Positions 23,146-31,638 of a stretch of 45,624 bases of DNA are shown here, in pieces. The notes beneath the pieces were generated by a model. The model was not told where the DNA came from. It searched no databases and saw only the letters and a program-made list of their open reading frames with translations. Location of the stretch: assembly GCA_021819205.1 (NCBI GenBank), contig JAKARV010000019.1, positions 1 to 45,624 on the forward strand, given 5' to 3'. The DNA is from Actinomycetes bacterium. GTDB taxonomy: Bacteria; Actinomycetota; Acidimicrobiia; Acidimicrobiales; Acidimicrobiaceae. The first letter of the stretch is position 1. Each line of letters begins with the position of its first letter. Made by a program: the position numbers and the translations under genes.

Positions 23146-23973
23146 TTACCGTGAAGCCGCATAAAACCGGCCCTCATTCTCGCTCACGCTCCCCCGCTCG
23201 ATGAGATAGTTCACCGCGGCTAGAGTCGACGCCGTAGCAGCCCGATCAAGCTGTGGGTCGAGTAGGACACCATAGAGGGCCTTCACGATCGCCTCCAATG
23301 AAGCTGGCTTCTTCACCACAGCGAGGACTTGCTCAATACGCTCCAGCCGATGCGCCAAATAGTAGCGCAACGTTGCACGTGCGAGCGGCGCCTCCAATGA
23401 CGGGCCATGCCCCGGTGCGATCAGCGAAAAGTCGATCTCGGTTATCCGGGAAAGCGACGCAAGATAATCAGCGAGGTTTCCGTCTGGATAGAGCACCGCC
23501 GTCGTTCCCCGCCCCAAGACATGGTCACCGGTTAGCAACGCCCCATCTCCGGTAAGGTAACAGACGTGATCGCTGGAGTGGCCCGGAGTGAGCACCACTG
23601 TAAACCATGGGCTGAGCCGGCTCCTTGCCGCTTCCGACCGAAAATCTTCTGCCTTGATCGGCCGAGCAGCCAAGCGCTCGCCAATCTCCTCAAGCGCCTC
23701 AGAGTGATCCGGGTGCGAGTGGGTTGTCACAACCGCGTCAACCTTTATCCCTTCCGACTCCACCACCACTGACAGCAACTCCAAGTGGCTAGCTATTGCC
23801 GGCCCAGGATCAACTACGATCCCCCTCCGATCTGCTCCGAAAGCAACGTAGGTATTCGTGCCGTCCAGAGTAAGCGCCGACGGATTCGGCGCTACCACCC
23901 GAATGAGACCGGGGCACAGCACGGCGGCGCCCGCCATTAGCGGTGCGACGGGTGAGCTTGCCCTTGGGTCCAT
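23146..23973 (-). CDS. Metallo-beta-lactamase-fold hydrolase
   Basis: 275 aa from the ATG at 23973, which has AAGGAG upstream; the longer frame to 24099 overlaps the promoter of the next operon. Metal site: THSHPDHSE, then TPGHSSDH, GDHVLG and APGHGP. An N-terminal NPSALTLDGTNTYV and a C-terminal winged-helix-like segment (ASLEAIVKALYGVLLDP) match the LACTB2/'SoxH-like' MBL hydrolases, often RNA- or thioester-cleaving enzymes. It is oriented against the tad genes and splits the pilus locus into two transcription units. The substrate cannot be told. Confidence 0.88.
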   Translation of the reverse strand: MDPRASSPVAPLMAGAAVLCPGLIRVVAPNPSALTLDGTNTYVAFGADRRGIVVDPGPAIASHLELLSVVVESEGIKVDAVVTTHSHPDHSEALEEIGERLAARPIKAEDFRSEAARSRLSPWFTVVLTPGHSSDHVCYLTGDGALLTGDHVLGRGTTAVLYPDGNLADYLASLSRITEIDFSLIAPGHGPSLEAPLARATLRYYLAHRLERIEQVLAVVKKPASLEAIVKALYGVLLDPQLDRAATASTLAAVNYLIERGSVSENEGRFYAASR

Positions 23974-24001
23974 GGCGATTCTGCTCCTTAAGCCGGAATA
24001 C

Positions 24002-24030
24002 TTGACCAAGACTTGGTGTATGACCATACT
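24002..24030 (+). promoter_or_regulatory. Promoter of cpaF-tadBC
   Basis: TTGACC (24002-24007), 17 bp, CATACT (24025-24030), about 36 bp before the cpaF ATG. It uses the same TTGACC -35 as the cpaB promoter, so the two halves of the tad locus may be read by the same sigma factor. Confidence 0.65.
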
Positions 24031-24065
24031 AGAGTTTGACCGGTTCCAAAGATCCAAGGAGGGAT

Positions 24066-25310
24066 ATGGACCGCCAAGGAAGGCGCACATGGATGGCACG
24101 GTTTTTGAGCCTCGCCCGGGCCGTCGAGAATAAGGTGCAAATAGCGGCCGACAGAGAACGGCTGAGTTCCTACAACCCCAACGATCAGCGTCGGATACTC
24201 GAACTCATAGCGGCCGAAGCCGATAACGCTGGTGCCCCGAATAATGACTCCGGACTCAGCTCCAAACTCAGCACCTACGTCACCCGTTCAATGCTGGGAA
24301 AGGGTCCGCTTGACCCGTTGCTCTCCGACAAATTGGTGGAGGAAATTCTAGTTAACGCCCCAGACAGGATCTTTGTGAATCGGGCTGGGACCACAAACCT
24401 CGAGGTTTTCGATGCGTTTTACGACATTGACCACGTTAACCGGATCATCGAGCGGCTTGCAGACACCGCGCTTGGATCGTCACGAAGCCTAGATCCTGCC
24501 GAAGGAATCCAGGATTTCAGCCTACCCGGGGGTCTTCGGATGCACCTGGTGCACCCGGAGCTCAGCCCATCTTCGCAGTTAATCGTGAACATCCGCAAAC
24601 CTCGAGGCATCGGACTCTCCTCTCACCTGGGAGAGGTAGAAAGGCTTCTCGGCCAAGCTCTCGCATGCGGCGCGACCATTCTCGTCGCCGGTTTGCCGGG
24701 TTCCGGGAAAACCACTCTGGTTCGAAGGTTGCTTGGGTCAATGCCCGCCTCTACCCGAATAGTAATCGCAGAGGAGGTTGGCGAGACGGTGGTCGAGATG
24801 CCCAATGCCGCCCATCTTCAGACCCGACGGGCACGGGTAGGCGCCGAGGGAATCGATCTCCGCAAGCTGGCTAGTGCCTTTTTAAGAATGTCGCCCGATA
24901 TTGCAGTTGTCGGCGAGATCCGCGACGCCGAAGCGCTCCCGTTCATCATGGCTACCACTAGCGGCGTCACTGGAATCTCTACGATTCATGCCCGCGATGG
25001 CCGCGCCGCTCTGAATCGCCTGCGAACTCTGGGAAGGCTGGCGGCGAGTAATCTTGGAGAGGACCTGCTAACTACGCTCATTGCAGATGGAATCGATCTA
25101 GTCGCATACGTTTCGCGAATCGGCGGGGAATTCCACATCGATAGCGTTCTCGCGGTCGAAGACCCGGTCGCAACCCCCCATGGCTACGCCTTTGTCACTA
25201 CCGCTGCCCAATTCCTTGCCGGAGTCCCAAGCTTTCCGCTCGCAACCCGCATTTTGCAACGCTTCCCCGGAATCCACGAGATTCAGGCCACCAGCAGAAC
25301 AGCGGGGTGA
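24066..25310 (+). CDS. cpaF: Tad pilus secretion ATPase CpaF/TadA
   Basis: 414 aa; AAGGAGGG lies just before the ATG at 24066, and the ATG at 24093 is an alternative. It is a GspE-type hexameric ATPase that powers Flp pilin assembly. Seen: PLLSDKLVEEILVNAPDRIFVNRAG (N-terminal domain), Walker A AGLPGSGKTTLVRRLL, the Asp box RIVIAEEVGE, Walker B-like MSPDIAVVGEIRDAEAL, and the His box TGISTIHARDGRAALNRL. It is complete. It is followed by tadB with a 4-bp overlap. Confidence 0.95.
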   Translation: MDRQGRRTWMARFLSLARAVENKVQIAADRERLSSYNPNDQRRILELIAAEADNAGAPNNDSGLSSKLSTYVTRSMLGKGPLDPLLSDKLVEEILVNAPDRIFVNRAGTTNLEVFDAFYDIDHVNRIIERLADTALGSSRSLDPAEGIQDFSLPGGLRMHLVHPELSPSSQLIVNIRKPRGIGLSSHLGEVERLLGQALACGATILVAGLPGSGKTTLVRRLLGSMPASTRIVIAEEVGETVVEMPNAAHLQTRRARVGAEGIDLRKLASAFLRMSPDIAVVGEIRDAEALPFIMATTSGVTGISTIHARDGRAALNRLRTLGRLAASNLGEDLLTTLIADGIDLVAYVSRIGGEFHIDSVLAVEDPVATPHGYAFVTTAAQFLAGVPSFPLATRILQRFPGIHEIQATSRTAG

Positions 25311-26116
25311 ACGATATGATCCTCAGTTGCATTTTCGCCACCCTTGCGGCGGCAGTGCTAGCGATACCGCTCAGCTCTCGTGCGCGGATCCCGAAAGCAG
25401 CTGCAGCAACGGTTGCCGTAACCGCCGATCTGCTCTTGCTTCCGCTGGTTCCAGGCATCGCCGCCCTCCTAGCCGGCGTGCTGCTCGTGGGTACCGTTGT
25501 TCTAGACAAGAGACCTCGCGGACATCTCCAACGCAGTCAGGTGATTCAGTGGCCCGACTTGATTGACGATACCCTGATCCGAATCGAAACCCTAGGAGAG
25601 CCGCTTCCAGTTGCTCTCTTCCGGGCCGCGCGGTCGCTCGATGGCCCCCTACGTGATCACCTCGAAAAAGCGCATGACTCCTTTCAACTCAGTGGCGACC
25701 TCGCTCGCGCGCTAAGCGCACCGTCCCAACTCCTGGACCCGTGGTCGAAGTTGAACTTCGAGTCGCTCGCTAGAGCCTGCCGCCTTGGTGCTCCCGAGAT
25801 GGTCGCCTCCTGCCGCGCATTGCAACAGGCATGCCGGCATCGCGCAAAAATCGAATTGGAGGTACACGCAAAGATGGCCGGGGTACGGTTGGCAAGGCTC
25901 TTCGTCCTCCTGGTCCCGTCCGGACTGATGCTGGTCGGAATGATTATTGGCGGCCTCTCCGACTACGGAAGCACGCTGGGTCTCGCCTCGATCACCGTTG
26001 CATCTCTCATTGTGGCAACGTGCTGGGCGTGGAGCACAAAGTTTTTGAGGCCTGCTGAACAAGCATCCGTGCGGGTACAGCTCCCCCGGTGGCTCGCGCT
26101 GGGGTGTCCCCGATGA
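25307..26116 (+). CDS. tadB: Tad inner-membrane platform protein TadB
   Basis: 269 aa, GTG inside the cpaF stop. Two N-terminal hydrophobic segments (about 4-22, 34-62), a cytoplasmic helical T2SSF/GspF-like domain (DDTLIRIETLGEPLPVALFRAARS), and two C-terminal helices (about 188-210, 218-240) match TadB. The gene ends in ATGA shared with tadC. With TadC it forms the membrane platform driven by CpaF. Confidence 0.85.
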   Translation: MNDMILSCIFATLAAAVLAIPLSSRARIPKAAAATVAVTADLLLLPLVPGIAALLAGVLLVGTVVLDKRPRGHLQRSQVIQWPDLIDDTLIRIETLGEPLPVALFRAARSLDGPLRDHLEKAHDSFQLSGDLARALSAPSQLLDPWSKLNFESLARACRLGAPEMVASCRALQQACRHRAKIELEVHAKMAGVRLARLFVLLVPSGLMLVGMIIGGLSDYGSTLGLASITVASLIVATCWAWSTKFLRPAEQASVRVQLPRWLALGCPR

Positions 26117-26949
26117 GCGAGGCATGGATTCGCGGAGCTGCGGTGGCGCTCCTGGCGATCGCTGGCTTTCTGGCTGCTCCCCGGCCACTGCAACCGCCTG
26201 GCTTTCGGCGAGTTTTGCGGCACCTTCAACCTTCCATTCATAACTTTTCTACCGCCAAATTGAGCAGCATGACCCAACGGACCTGGCTTAGAAACGATTT
26301 TGACCTAGTACTTTCAACTTCCGACTATCAGCGTTGGCTTCTAAGCCTGACGCGCCTTGTGTCAGCCGCTGCCCTTATCGCTCTTGGCGTCACCTCCATC
26401 TGGGAACCGCCAATCGTTGCCGCAGCCCTCACTGCTTGCTTTGCCATCTGCATTGCCCTGATCCCTATCGGCCTGCTTCACGATACCGCAACCAAAATCC
26501 GCCGAAGCTCTGAGCAGGATCTCTACAAGCTGCTCTCCCAGTTGGCCAACCTCCTTTCTTCCGGGTACTCCCTCCCTGCGGCCATTATCCGCATGGCCGA
26601 GAACGCACCTGGCGTCTGGCAAGAACACTTAGCGAGGGTAAAAGTATCCCTCGACCATGGAGTTGAACTTCCAAACGCCCTAGAACAGCTCGCCCAACGG
26701 CTGTACACCCATCGCCTATCCCGCGCCCTCTTGCTTCTTGCCAGCGCCTACCGCAACCACACTGCATTTGCGGTTTGCGAGCGCTTGGCCGAGCAGGAAG
26801 CAGAGAGCGTCTACAACCGCCTTCTCGCGGAGGGCGAGCGCCGGCTTCAGCTAGTGTGGATTCCGGTGGCAATTGCCACACTTGTGCCCGGAATACTTCT
26901 TTTAATTGCGCCCCTCGCGGAATCGTTCAAATCAATCTCAGGTGCTTGA
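26113..26949 (+). CDS. tadC: Tad inner-membrane platform protein TadC
   Basis: 278 aa, ATG overlapping the tadB stop (ATGA). There is an N-terminal helix, a helix pair around 85-130, a T2SSF domain (DLYKLLSQLANLLSSGYSLPAAIIRMAEN), and a final membrane helix near 250-270 (WIPVAIATLVPGILLLIAPL). The order tadB-tadC after cpaF is standard. Its end carries a promoter for the pilin gene. Confidence 0.82.
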   Translation: MSEAWIRGAAVALLAIAGFLAAPRPLQPPGFRRVLRHLQPSIHNFSTAKLSSMTQRTWLRNDFDLVLSTSDYQRWLLSLTRLVSAAALIALGVTSIWEPPIVAAALTACFAICIALIPIGLLHDTATKIRRSSEQDLYKLLSQLANLLSSGYSLPAAIIRMAENAPGVWQEHLARVKVSLDHGVELPNALEQLAQRLYTHRLSRALLLLASAYRNHTAFAVCERLAEQEAESVYNRLLAEGERRLQLVWIPVAIATLVPGILLLIAPLAESFKSISGA

Positions 26950-26974
26950 CACAATGGCCCAAAGACGATAGCTT
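26946..26974 (+). promoter_or_regulatory. Promoter of the pilin gene, overlapping the tadC stop
   Basis: A consensus TTGACA (26946-26951) overlaps the tadC TGA, with TAGCTT 17 bp further on (26969-26974), about 27 bp before the pilin ATG. A dedicated promoter would let the abundant pilin be made in excess over the assembly machine. Confidence 0.65.
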
Positions 26975-27001
26975 GTATTTTACTCCACGGAAGGAGCGTA
27001 A

Positions 27002-27256
27002 ATGAGGACATGGAAGTCAGCGTTTCAGACGCAATACTGGTACCGTTGGTTGGCCACAATAGTTGCAATGTTGCTCAACCCATGGTCCGCATTGGCGCTT
27101 TGGAACGATGCCGACGCGGGAGAAGGCGTGATATCGACTGCCATAATTGTGATGATCATGGCATTTCTAGCAGTTGGCGTTTGGATCGCCTTCAAAGCGA
27201 TCATGTCGAACGCTACCAATTCGATAGCGACGCAAGTATCCCAGATCGGCCAGTAG
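27002..27256 (+). CDS. Putative Flp-type pilin
   Basis: 84 aa, AAGGAG upstream of ATG 27002. A long leader (about 33 residues including a hydrophobic WLATIVAMLLNPWSALALW) precedes the charged DADAGEGV and the pilin-like helix VISTAIIVMIMAFLAVGVWIAFKAIM. Size, position after tadC, and its own promoter suggest the structural pilin. The classical Flp cleavage box (G followed by xxxxEY) is absent: the only nearby Gly-Glu is G-E-G-V-I-S. It may therefore be a divergent pilin or TadE-like minor subunit. Confidence 0.7.
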   Translation: MRTWKSAFQTQYWYRWLATIVAMLLNPWSALALWNDADAGEGVISTAIIVMIMAFLAVGVWIAFKAIMSNATNSIATQVSQIGQ

Positions 27257-27633
27257 TGGAGAGGCGGCTACTGCTCCACGGCGAAGCCGGATCTTCGCTG
27301 ATTGCGTCGACCATCGCGATGGGAATGAGCTTGATACTGCTGTTAAGCGCGGTCTCGCTCTCCTTGGCTGTCGAACGGTTCGGAACGATCAGCGCAACAG
27401 TCGACCGCGCCGCAGTTGTAGCCGCCGCCCGCCTATCCACCGGCGACCCGTCGGCAGCTGCAGCCGGAGTTGCGGCTATGACAACCCTTCCCGCTTTAAA
27501 AGGATCACGTTTGGCCGTGAATACTTCCGGCCACTTCGTCACTGTAACCGACAGTGTTCCCCTATCCGACATATTCGTTGGATTGCCATCCAGTACAACG
27601 ATGAGTTTTATCGGTCAGGCGTATGGTTCATAA
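27256..27633 (+). CDS. TadE/TadG-like pseudopilin protein
   Basis: 125 aa. The GTG at 27256 overlaps the last base of the pilin stop (TAGTG), so it is coupled. An N-terminal HGEAGSSLIAST leads into one hydrophobic helix (MGMSLILLLSAVSLSLAV), followed by alanine-rich sequence (VDRAAVVAAARLSTGDPSAAAAGVAA), as in TadE/TadG and 'pilus assembly, helicase/secretion neighbourhood' proteins. The start at 27010 in the same frame would run through the pilin gene and is rejected. Confidence 0.65.
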   Translation: MERRLLLHGEAGSSLIASTIAMGMSLILLLSAVSLSLAVERFGTISATVDRAAVVAAARLSTGDPSAAAAGVAAMTTLPALKGSRLAVNTSGHFVTVTDSVPLSDIFVGLPSSTTMSFIGQAYGS

Positions 27634-28048
27634 CCGCGGATACGAAGCCGGGTTCATCGATAATTTAATACTGCTTTTTGTTGGTGCTGCAATACTGATT
27701 ATGCTAATCCCGTTTGCCTGGAACGTCACCAAAGTGATCATCGAAAAGCAGGCTCTTAATCAAGCAGCTTACAGCATGGCGAGAGCCTGGTCTGTGAGTG
27801 GTGCCCGGCCGCCGCGAATCGCCAACGTGCCGACCGTCGGCAGGGTTGCGGTCGCAAGCTACGGCAGCGCTGCCGGATGCACCGCAATAGAAGTCATCGT
27901 CTCCGCGGTTGATCCAATCAACCTGAGCTCCTTCCTGCTCGGTGGTAGCGAAACTATACGTACAACCGGCTCGGCCAGCTTGCCACAAGACGCCTACCGC
28001 TTACCCGATGCCGGCGGGATCAACTGCGACAATGCCCAAGCAAGGTAG
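27623..28048 (+). CDS. TadE-like membrane-anchored protein
   Basis: 141 aa, overlapping the preceding gene by 11 bp. RGYEAGFIDNLILLFVGAAILIMLIPFAW is a pilin-like N-terminal helix, followed by AAYSMARAWSVSG and an outside domain of about 90 residues with two cysteines (GCTAIEV, INCDNA). It is probably a minor pilin/TadE-like component; the exact role is unknown. Confidence 0.65.
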   Translation: MVHNRGYEAGFIDNLILLFVGAAILIMLIPFAWNVTKVIIEKQALNQAAYSMARAWSVSGARPPRIANVPTVGRVAVASYGSAAGCTAIEVIVSAVDPINLSSFLLGGSETIRTTGSASLPQDAYRLPDAGGINCDNAQAR

Positions 28049-28460
28049 CGATGAGCGCGCATCGGCGCTAATAATGGTGCCCATTCTCGCCGGAGTGGCC
28101 GTCTTTCTGCTGGCATTCTCAACGTTGTTCATATCTGCGCTCTTTCAGCAAGCCACGCTCACTCAACTCTTCGAGACATGCGCCCTTTCCGCATCGCGTG
28201 CACTCAGCCCTTCGGGAATCTATCTCGACTCGACGGCCCGAATATCGCCGGTGCTCGCCAGTCGGGACACCGCAAACTGTTTTGCTACGCTCGCACCACC
28301 AACAGCCTCGATTTCGTGGACGATTACCGAAGTGAATTCAACCTCCGTCCGGATTGCCGGATCCCAGGCGCTCCAAGGGCCATTGACGGGTCTCTTTGCA
28401 TTTTTCGGTTCCCGTCCAAAAGTCTCGGCCAGCGCCACTGCGACCATCGCATCTTCGTAG
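28032..28460 (+). CDS. TadG-like membrane-anchored protein
   Basis: 142 aa from the ATG at 28032, overlapping the preceding gene by 17 bp. SDERASALIMVPILAGVAVFLLAFSTLFISALF is a pilin-like anchor, then FETCALSASRALSPSGI and a serine/threonine-rich outside part. Three consecutive small proteins of this type end the tad locus. No prepilin peptidase (TadV) gene is present in the window. Confidence 0.6.
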   Translation: MPKQGSDERASALIMVPILAGVAVFLLAFSTLFISALFQQATLTQLFETCALSASRALSPSGIYLDSTARISPVLASRDTANCFATLAPPTASISWTITEVNSTSVRIAGSQALQGPLTGLFAFFGSRPKVSASATATIASS

Positions 28461-28539
28461 GTGCCGCCCGCTGGCTCTCGTCAAACACAATTATCTTCCG
28501 GAAGTCCGACCCGAACTCTTCAAGAATAGGCTTGGAACC

Positions 28540-29379
28540 GTGACCAGCACGACACGCCCGCTGCCAGCCCACCTATCTCCCGACGGGACGGCCCTAACCG
28601 CCTGTTTTCCGGGACCGGCAGTGCTCTCGTGTCAAACAGAGGTAATCAAACTCAATCGGCCAAGCAAGCTCCCGGTAGTAAACCTTGATACCCGGACCGG
28701 GGTGTACGCGGTGGCCAACCGGCGAATCCCGCTCGAAGGGGCAACCAACTTCCGCGACGCCGGAGGCTACGTCACCGCAACCGGTTGGTTACCTTGGCGC
28801 ATCCGTTACCGCTCCGAAAATCTCTCCAGGTTGACCGATATCGACTGGCAAACACTGTTCGACGCGGGGATCAGACTCATTATCGACCTCCGCACCCCTG
28901 CAGAGGCAGAGGAGATGCCCAGCCGACCGCCTTCGGGGATCGAAGTTCACCATCTTCCGGTATCGGGGAGGCTGCAAGGATCCTCAGACCCCACGGCGGC
29001 GCTGTTTGCCGGCAAGATCCGCGGTATCGACTACTGCGATATGGTCGAGATGTACTTGGATGCTATCGCAAACAGCCGCGCACAACTCGATGAAGCCGTG
29101 CGCTTGCTTAACGAGCATCCGGAACCGACCGTGGTGCACTGCACGGCCGGGAAGGACCGCACCGGCATCGTTGTTGCCTTGTGGCAGCTTCAAAATGGAG
29201 TCTCTCGGCAGCATGTAGTAGAAGACTTTCGACTGTCTGCGCTGCTCAGAACTACCCCCCGCTTCCTGGAACTTCGCGAGCGCATCGACAGGGCCGGAGT
29301 TGTTCCCCGCATGGTCCAGCCGTACTTTTCTGCTCCGGTCTCTGCGCTCGCAGCCGCCCTGAAGAGTTTGGGCGCATAG
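28540..29379 (+). CDS. Tyrosine-protein phosphatase (PTP family with HCTAGKDRTG)
   Basis: 279 aa from the GTG at 28540; the frame is open further left but overlaps the pilus gene. The catalytic loop HCTAGKDRTG has the nucleophilic cysteine and arginine; GATNFRDAGGY, RYRSENLSRLTDID and IDLRTPAEAE are the conserved N-terminal signatures of the bacterial Tyr_phosphatase_3 (IphP-like) group. It removes phosphate from phosphotyrosine or phosphoinositide-like substrates; Mycobacterium PtpB belongs to the same family. The start is uncertain because no clear ribosome site is seen. Confidence 0.88.
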   Translation: MTSTTRPLPAHLSPDGTALTACFPGPAVLSCQTEVIKLNRPSKLPVVNLDTRTGVYAVANRRIPLEGATNFRDAGGYVTATGWLPWRIRYRSENLSRLTDIDWQTLFDAGIRLIIDLRTPAEAEEMPSRPPSGIEVHHLPVSGRLQGSSDPTAALFAGKIRGIDYCDMVEMYLDAIANSRAQLDEAVRLLNEHPEPTVVHCTAGKDRTGIVVALWQLQNGVSRQHVVEDFRLSALLRTTPRFLELRERIDRAGVVPRMVQPYFSAPVSALAAALKSLGA

Positions 29380-29474
29380 ATAAGGGCAACACCGTTTCAC
29401 TTTGAGCCGCCGCAGGTCGGCGCTGGTGGCGAAGCATGACCGACACCCCGTTTAAACGAATCCTTGGTTATCCG

Positions 29475-29503
29475 TTGACATATTTGCCGTGTTTCATTAC
29501 CAT
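29475..29503 (+). promoter_or_regulatory. Promoter of acs
   Basis: TTGACA (29475-29480), 17 bp, TACCAT (29498-29503), about 42 bp before the acs ATG. Confidence 0.65.
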
Positions 29504-29545
29504 GAAGTTGATGATCAAATTGTTACCGGCAGAGGATCGATAGGA

Positions 29546-31510
29546 ATGGCGGACAATCGGGCCATAGATGCTCTCTACGAAGAGAACCGCAAATTTGCCC
29601 CGCCACCAGCGCTGGTGAAGAGCGCCAAAACCAATTCAGACGAGATCTATACCAAGGGTGGCGACTTCCAAGCATTTTGGGAGGAGCGCGCCCGCCCTTT
29701 GCCATGGAAGACGCCTTGGAGTCGTGTTCTTGACTGGAGCGGTGCGCCCTTTGCAAAGTGGTTTACCGGAGCTACGCTAAACGTCACCGAAAGCTGCTTG
29801 GATAGGCACGCAGCACAAACACCCACGAAGGTCGCGTACTACTTCGAAGGCGAAGAGGGTGATTCTCGGACGATTACGTACTCGGATCTACTGGAAGAGG
29901 TCAACCGCTTTGCGAATGGACTAGCCGAGCTGGGCGTGCAAAAAGGCGACCGGGTCGCCATCTACATGGGCATGATTCCCGAGTTTCCAGTGGCGCTCCT
30001 CGCCTGTGCCCGACTCGGTGCTATCCATTCCATTGTTTTCGGCGGATTCTCACCAGAAGCGCTCGCCGACCGGATCAACGATGCCAAGGCAAAAGTAGTA
30101 ATAACCTGCGACCAATCACGGCGAAAAGGCCAGACGGTGGATCTCAAGGCCTTGGCCGATACCGCCCTCGAACGCTGCGACTCCGTGGAACATGTGGTCG
30201 TAGTCGCCCGAACCGGAGCCGAGGTCAATCGGGTTCCCAAACGCGATGTCGACTATGAGCAACTCGTCAGTCGGCAAAAGCCCATCCGCGCAGCGGCTGA
30301 GTGCTCGAGCGAAGACCCTCTCCTCATCCTCTACACCTCCGGAACCACCGGGAAACCGAAGGGAATCGTTCACACCTCCGGGGGTTACCTGGTCGGAGCG
30401 ACAACGACCCATCAGGAGGTCTTCGATTTAAAGCCCGAGGACGTCTACTGGTGCACAGCAGACATCGGTTGGATAACCGGCCATAGCTACGTGGTTTACG
30501 GTCCACTTGCGAACGGAGCAACCTCGGTAATCTACGAAGGAGTAGCCGATTACCCGGACAAGGATCGATTTTGGGCAATCATCGAAAAGTACCGAGTAAC
30601 GCAGTTCTATACCGCGCCTACCTCGATCAGAACCTTCATGAAGTGGGGTAAGGCCTACCCTGAGGAGCATGACCTCTCGTCACTCCGCATACTTGGAACC
30701 GTTGGGGAGCCGATCAACCCTGAGGCGTGGATGTGGTACCGCGACGTAATCGGACAGGGGCGCTGCCCGATCGTCGACACTTGGTGGCAGACAGAGACGG
30801 GCCACATGATGATCTCGCCACTTCCCGCCGTTACCGAGACCAAGCCGGGCTCGGCACCGAAACCCTTGCCGGGAATCTCCGCCGATATCGTCGACGACGA
30901 TGGCAATTCGGTTCCGTTTGGCGGGGGTGGCTGCCTGGCGCTGGACCAGCCGTGGCTGGGGATGGCGCGAACCATCTCCAACGACCCGAACCGCTTTGTC
31001 GAGACCTATTGGGCCCGCTTCTCCTCTCCGGGAGAGGGGCGGTGGCGTTACTTTGCCGGTGACGGCGCAAAGCGCGATGCAAACGGCTACTTCTGGCTCC
31101 TTAGACGCGTAGACGACGTGATGAACGTCTCCGGCCATCGCATCTCGACACTGGAAGTGGAGTCCGCGCTTGTCGATCACCCAACGGTAGCCGAGGCCGC
31201 CGTAATCGGCCGCGCGAACCCGATCACCGGGCAGGCGACCGCGGCATTTGTCACCTTGAAGGCCGGCGTAAAAGGGAACGAAACCCTGATCGCTGAAGTT
31301 CGCGAGCAGGCCGCAGGCAAGATCGCCCGGCCGGCATCAATTGTCTTTACCGAAGATCCTCCCAAGACTCGTTCTGGGAAGATTATGCGCCGCCTCTTGC
31401 GCGACATCTCCGAACAGAGAAAGCTCGGCGACGTTACCACGCTAACCAACGCTGATGTAGTGCAAGAGATCACAAAGCGAGCGCAGCTGCAAGCAAAACT
31501 GGAGGAGTAA
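29546..31510 (+). CDS. acs: Acetate-CoA ligase (acetyl-CoA synthetase)
   Basis: 654 aa, the normal length. It activates acetate with ATP and CoA through acetyl-AMP. Seen: phosphate loop LYTSGTTGKPKGIVHT, VYWCTADIGWITGHSYVVYGPL, TWWQTETGHMM, DDVMNVSGHRISTLEVESALV, and the C-terminal PPKTRSGKIMRRLLRD whose lysine is the acetylation-regulated catalytic residue. ATG 29546 is chosen (AGGA 2 nt upstream, standard N-terminus). It is followed by the acetate transporter gene satP, with hairpins between. Confidence 0.97.
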   Translation: MADNRAIDALYEENRKFAPPPALVKSAKTNSDEIYTKGGDFQAFWEERARPLPWKTPWSRVLDWSGAPFAKWFTGATLNVTESCLDRHAAQTPTKVAYYFEGEEGDSRTITYSDLLEEVNRFANGLAELGVQKGDRVAIYMGMIPEFPVALLACARLGAIHSIVFGGFSPEALADRINDAKAKVVITCDQSRRKGQTVDLKALADTALERCDSVEHVVVVARTGAEVNRVPKRDVDYEQLVSRQKPIRAAAECSSEDPLLILYTSGTTGKPKGIVHTSGGYLVGATTTHQEVFDLKPEDVYWCTADIGWITGHSYVVYGPLANGATSVIYEGVADYPDKDRFWAIIEKYRVTQFYTAPTSIRTFMKWGKAYPEEHDLSSLRILGTVGEPINPEAWMWYRDVIGQGRCPIVDTWWQTETGHMMISPLPAVTETKPGSAPKPLPGISADIVDDDGNSVPFGGGGCLALDQPWLGMARTISNDPNRFVETYWARFSSPGEGRWRYFAGDGAKRDANGYFWLLRRVDDVMNVSGHRISTLEVESALVDHPTVAEAAVIGRANPITGQATAAFVTLKAGVKGNETLIAEVREQAAGKIARPASIVFTEDPPKTRSGKIMRRLLRDISEQRKLGDVTTLTNADVVQEITKRAQLQAKLEE

Positions 31511-31578
31511 GCACACGGCTTTCTCCTCCCTGGAGATGGGTTACGAAACCGAACGGAGCAACATCCGCTTGGCGATTC

Positions 31579-31624
31579 GGCAGGCGGTTCTCCGCTTGCC
31601 TAGTGTAAACATCCCTTCGGGGAT
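31579..31624 (+). promoter_or_regulatory. Two hairpins in the acs-satP intergenic region
   Basis: GGCAGGCGG/CCGCTTGCC (31579-31587 and 31592-31600, loop TTCT) and ATCCC-TTCG-GGGAT (31611-31624, a UUCG tetraloop) lie between acs and satP. The second ends 14 nt before the satP ATG. They could attenuate read-through or protect a processed satP mRNA. Confidence 0.5.
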
Positions 31625-31638
31625 AAGAAAGGAAACAT

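Noticed and set aside
27010-27633. 207-aa frame overlapping the pilin gene
   Set aside because: Its first 82 codons read the pilin gene out of frame; GTG 27256 gives a sensible TadE/G-like protein coupled to the pilin stop.
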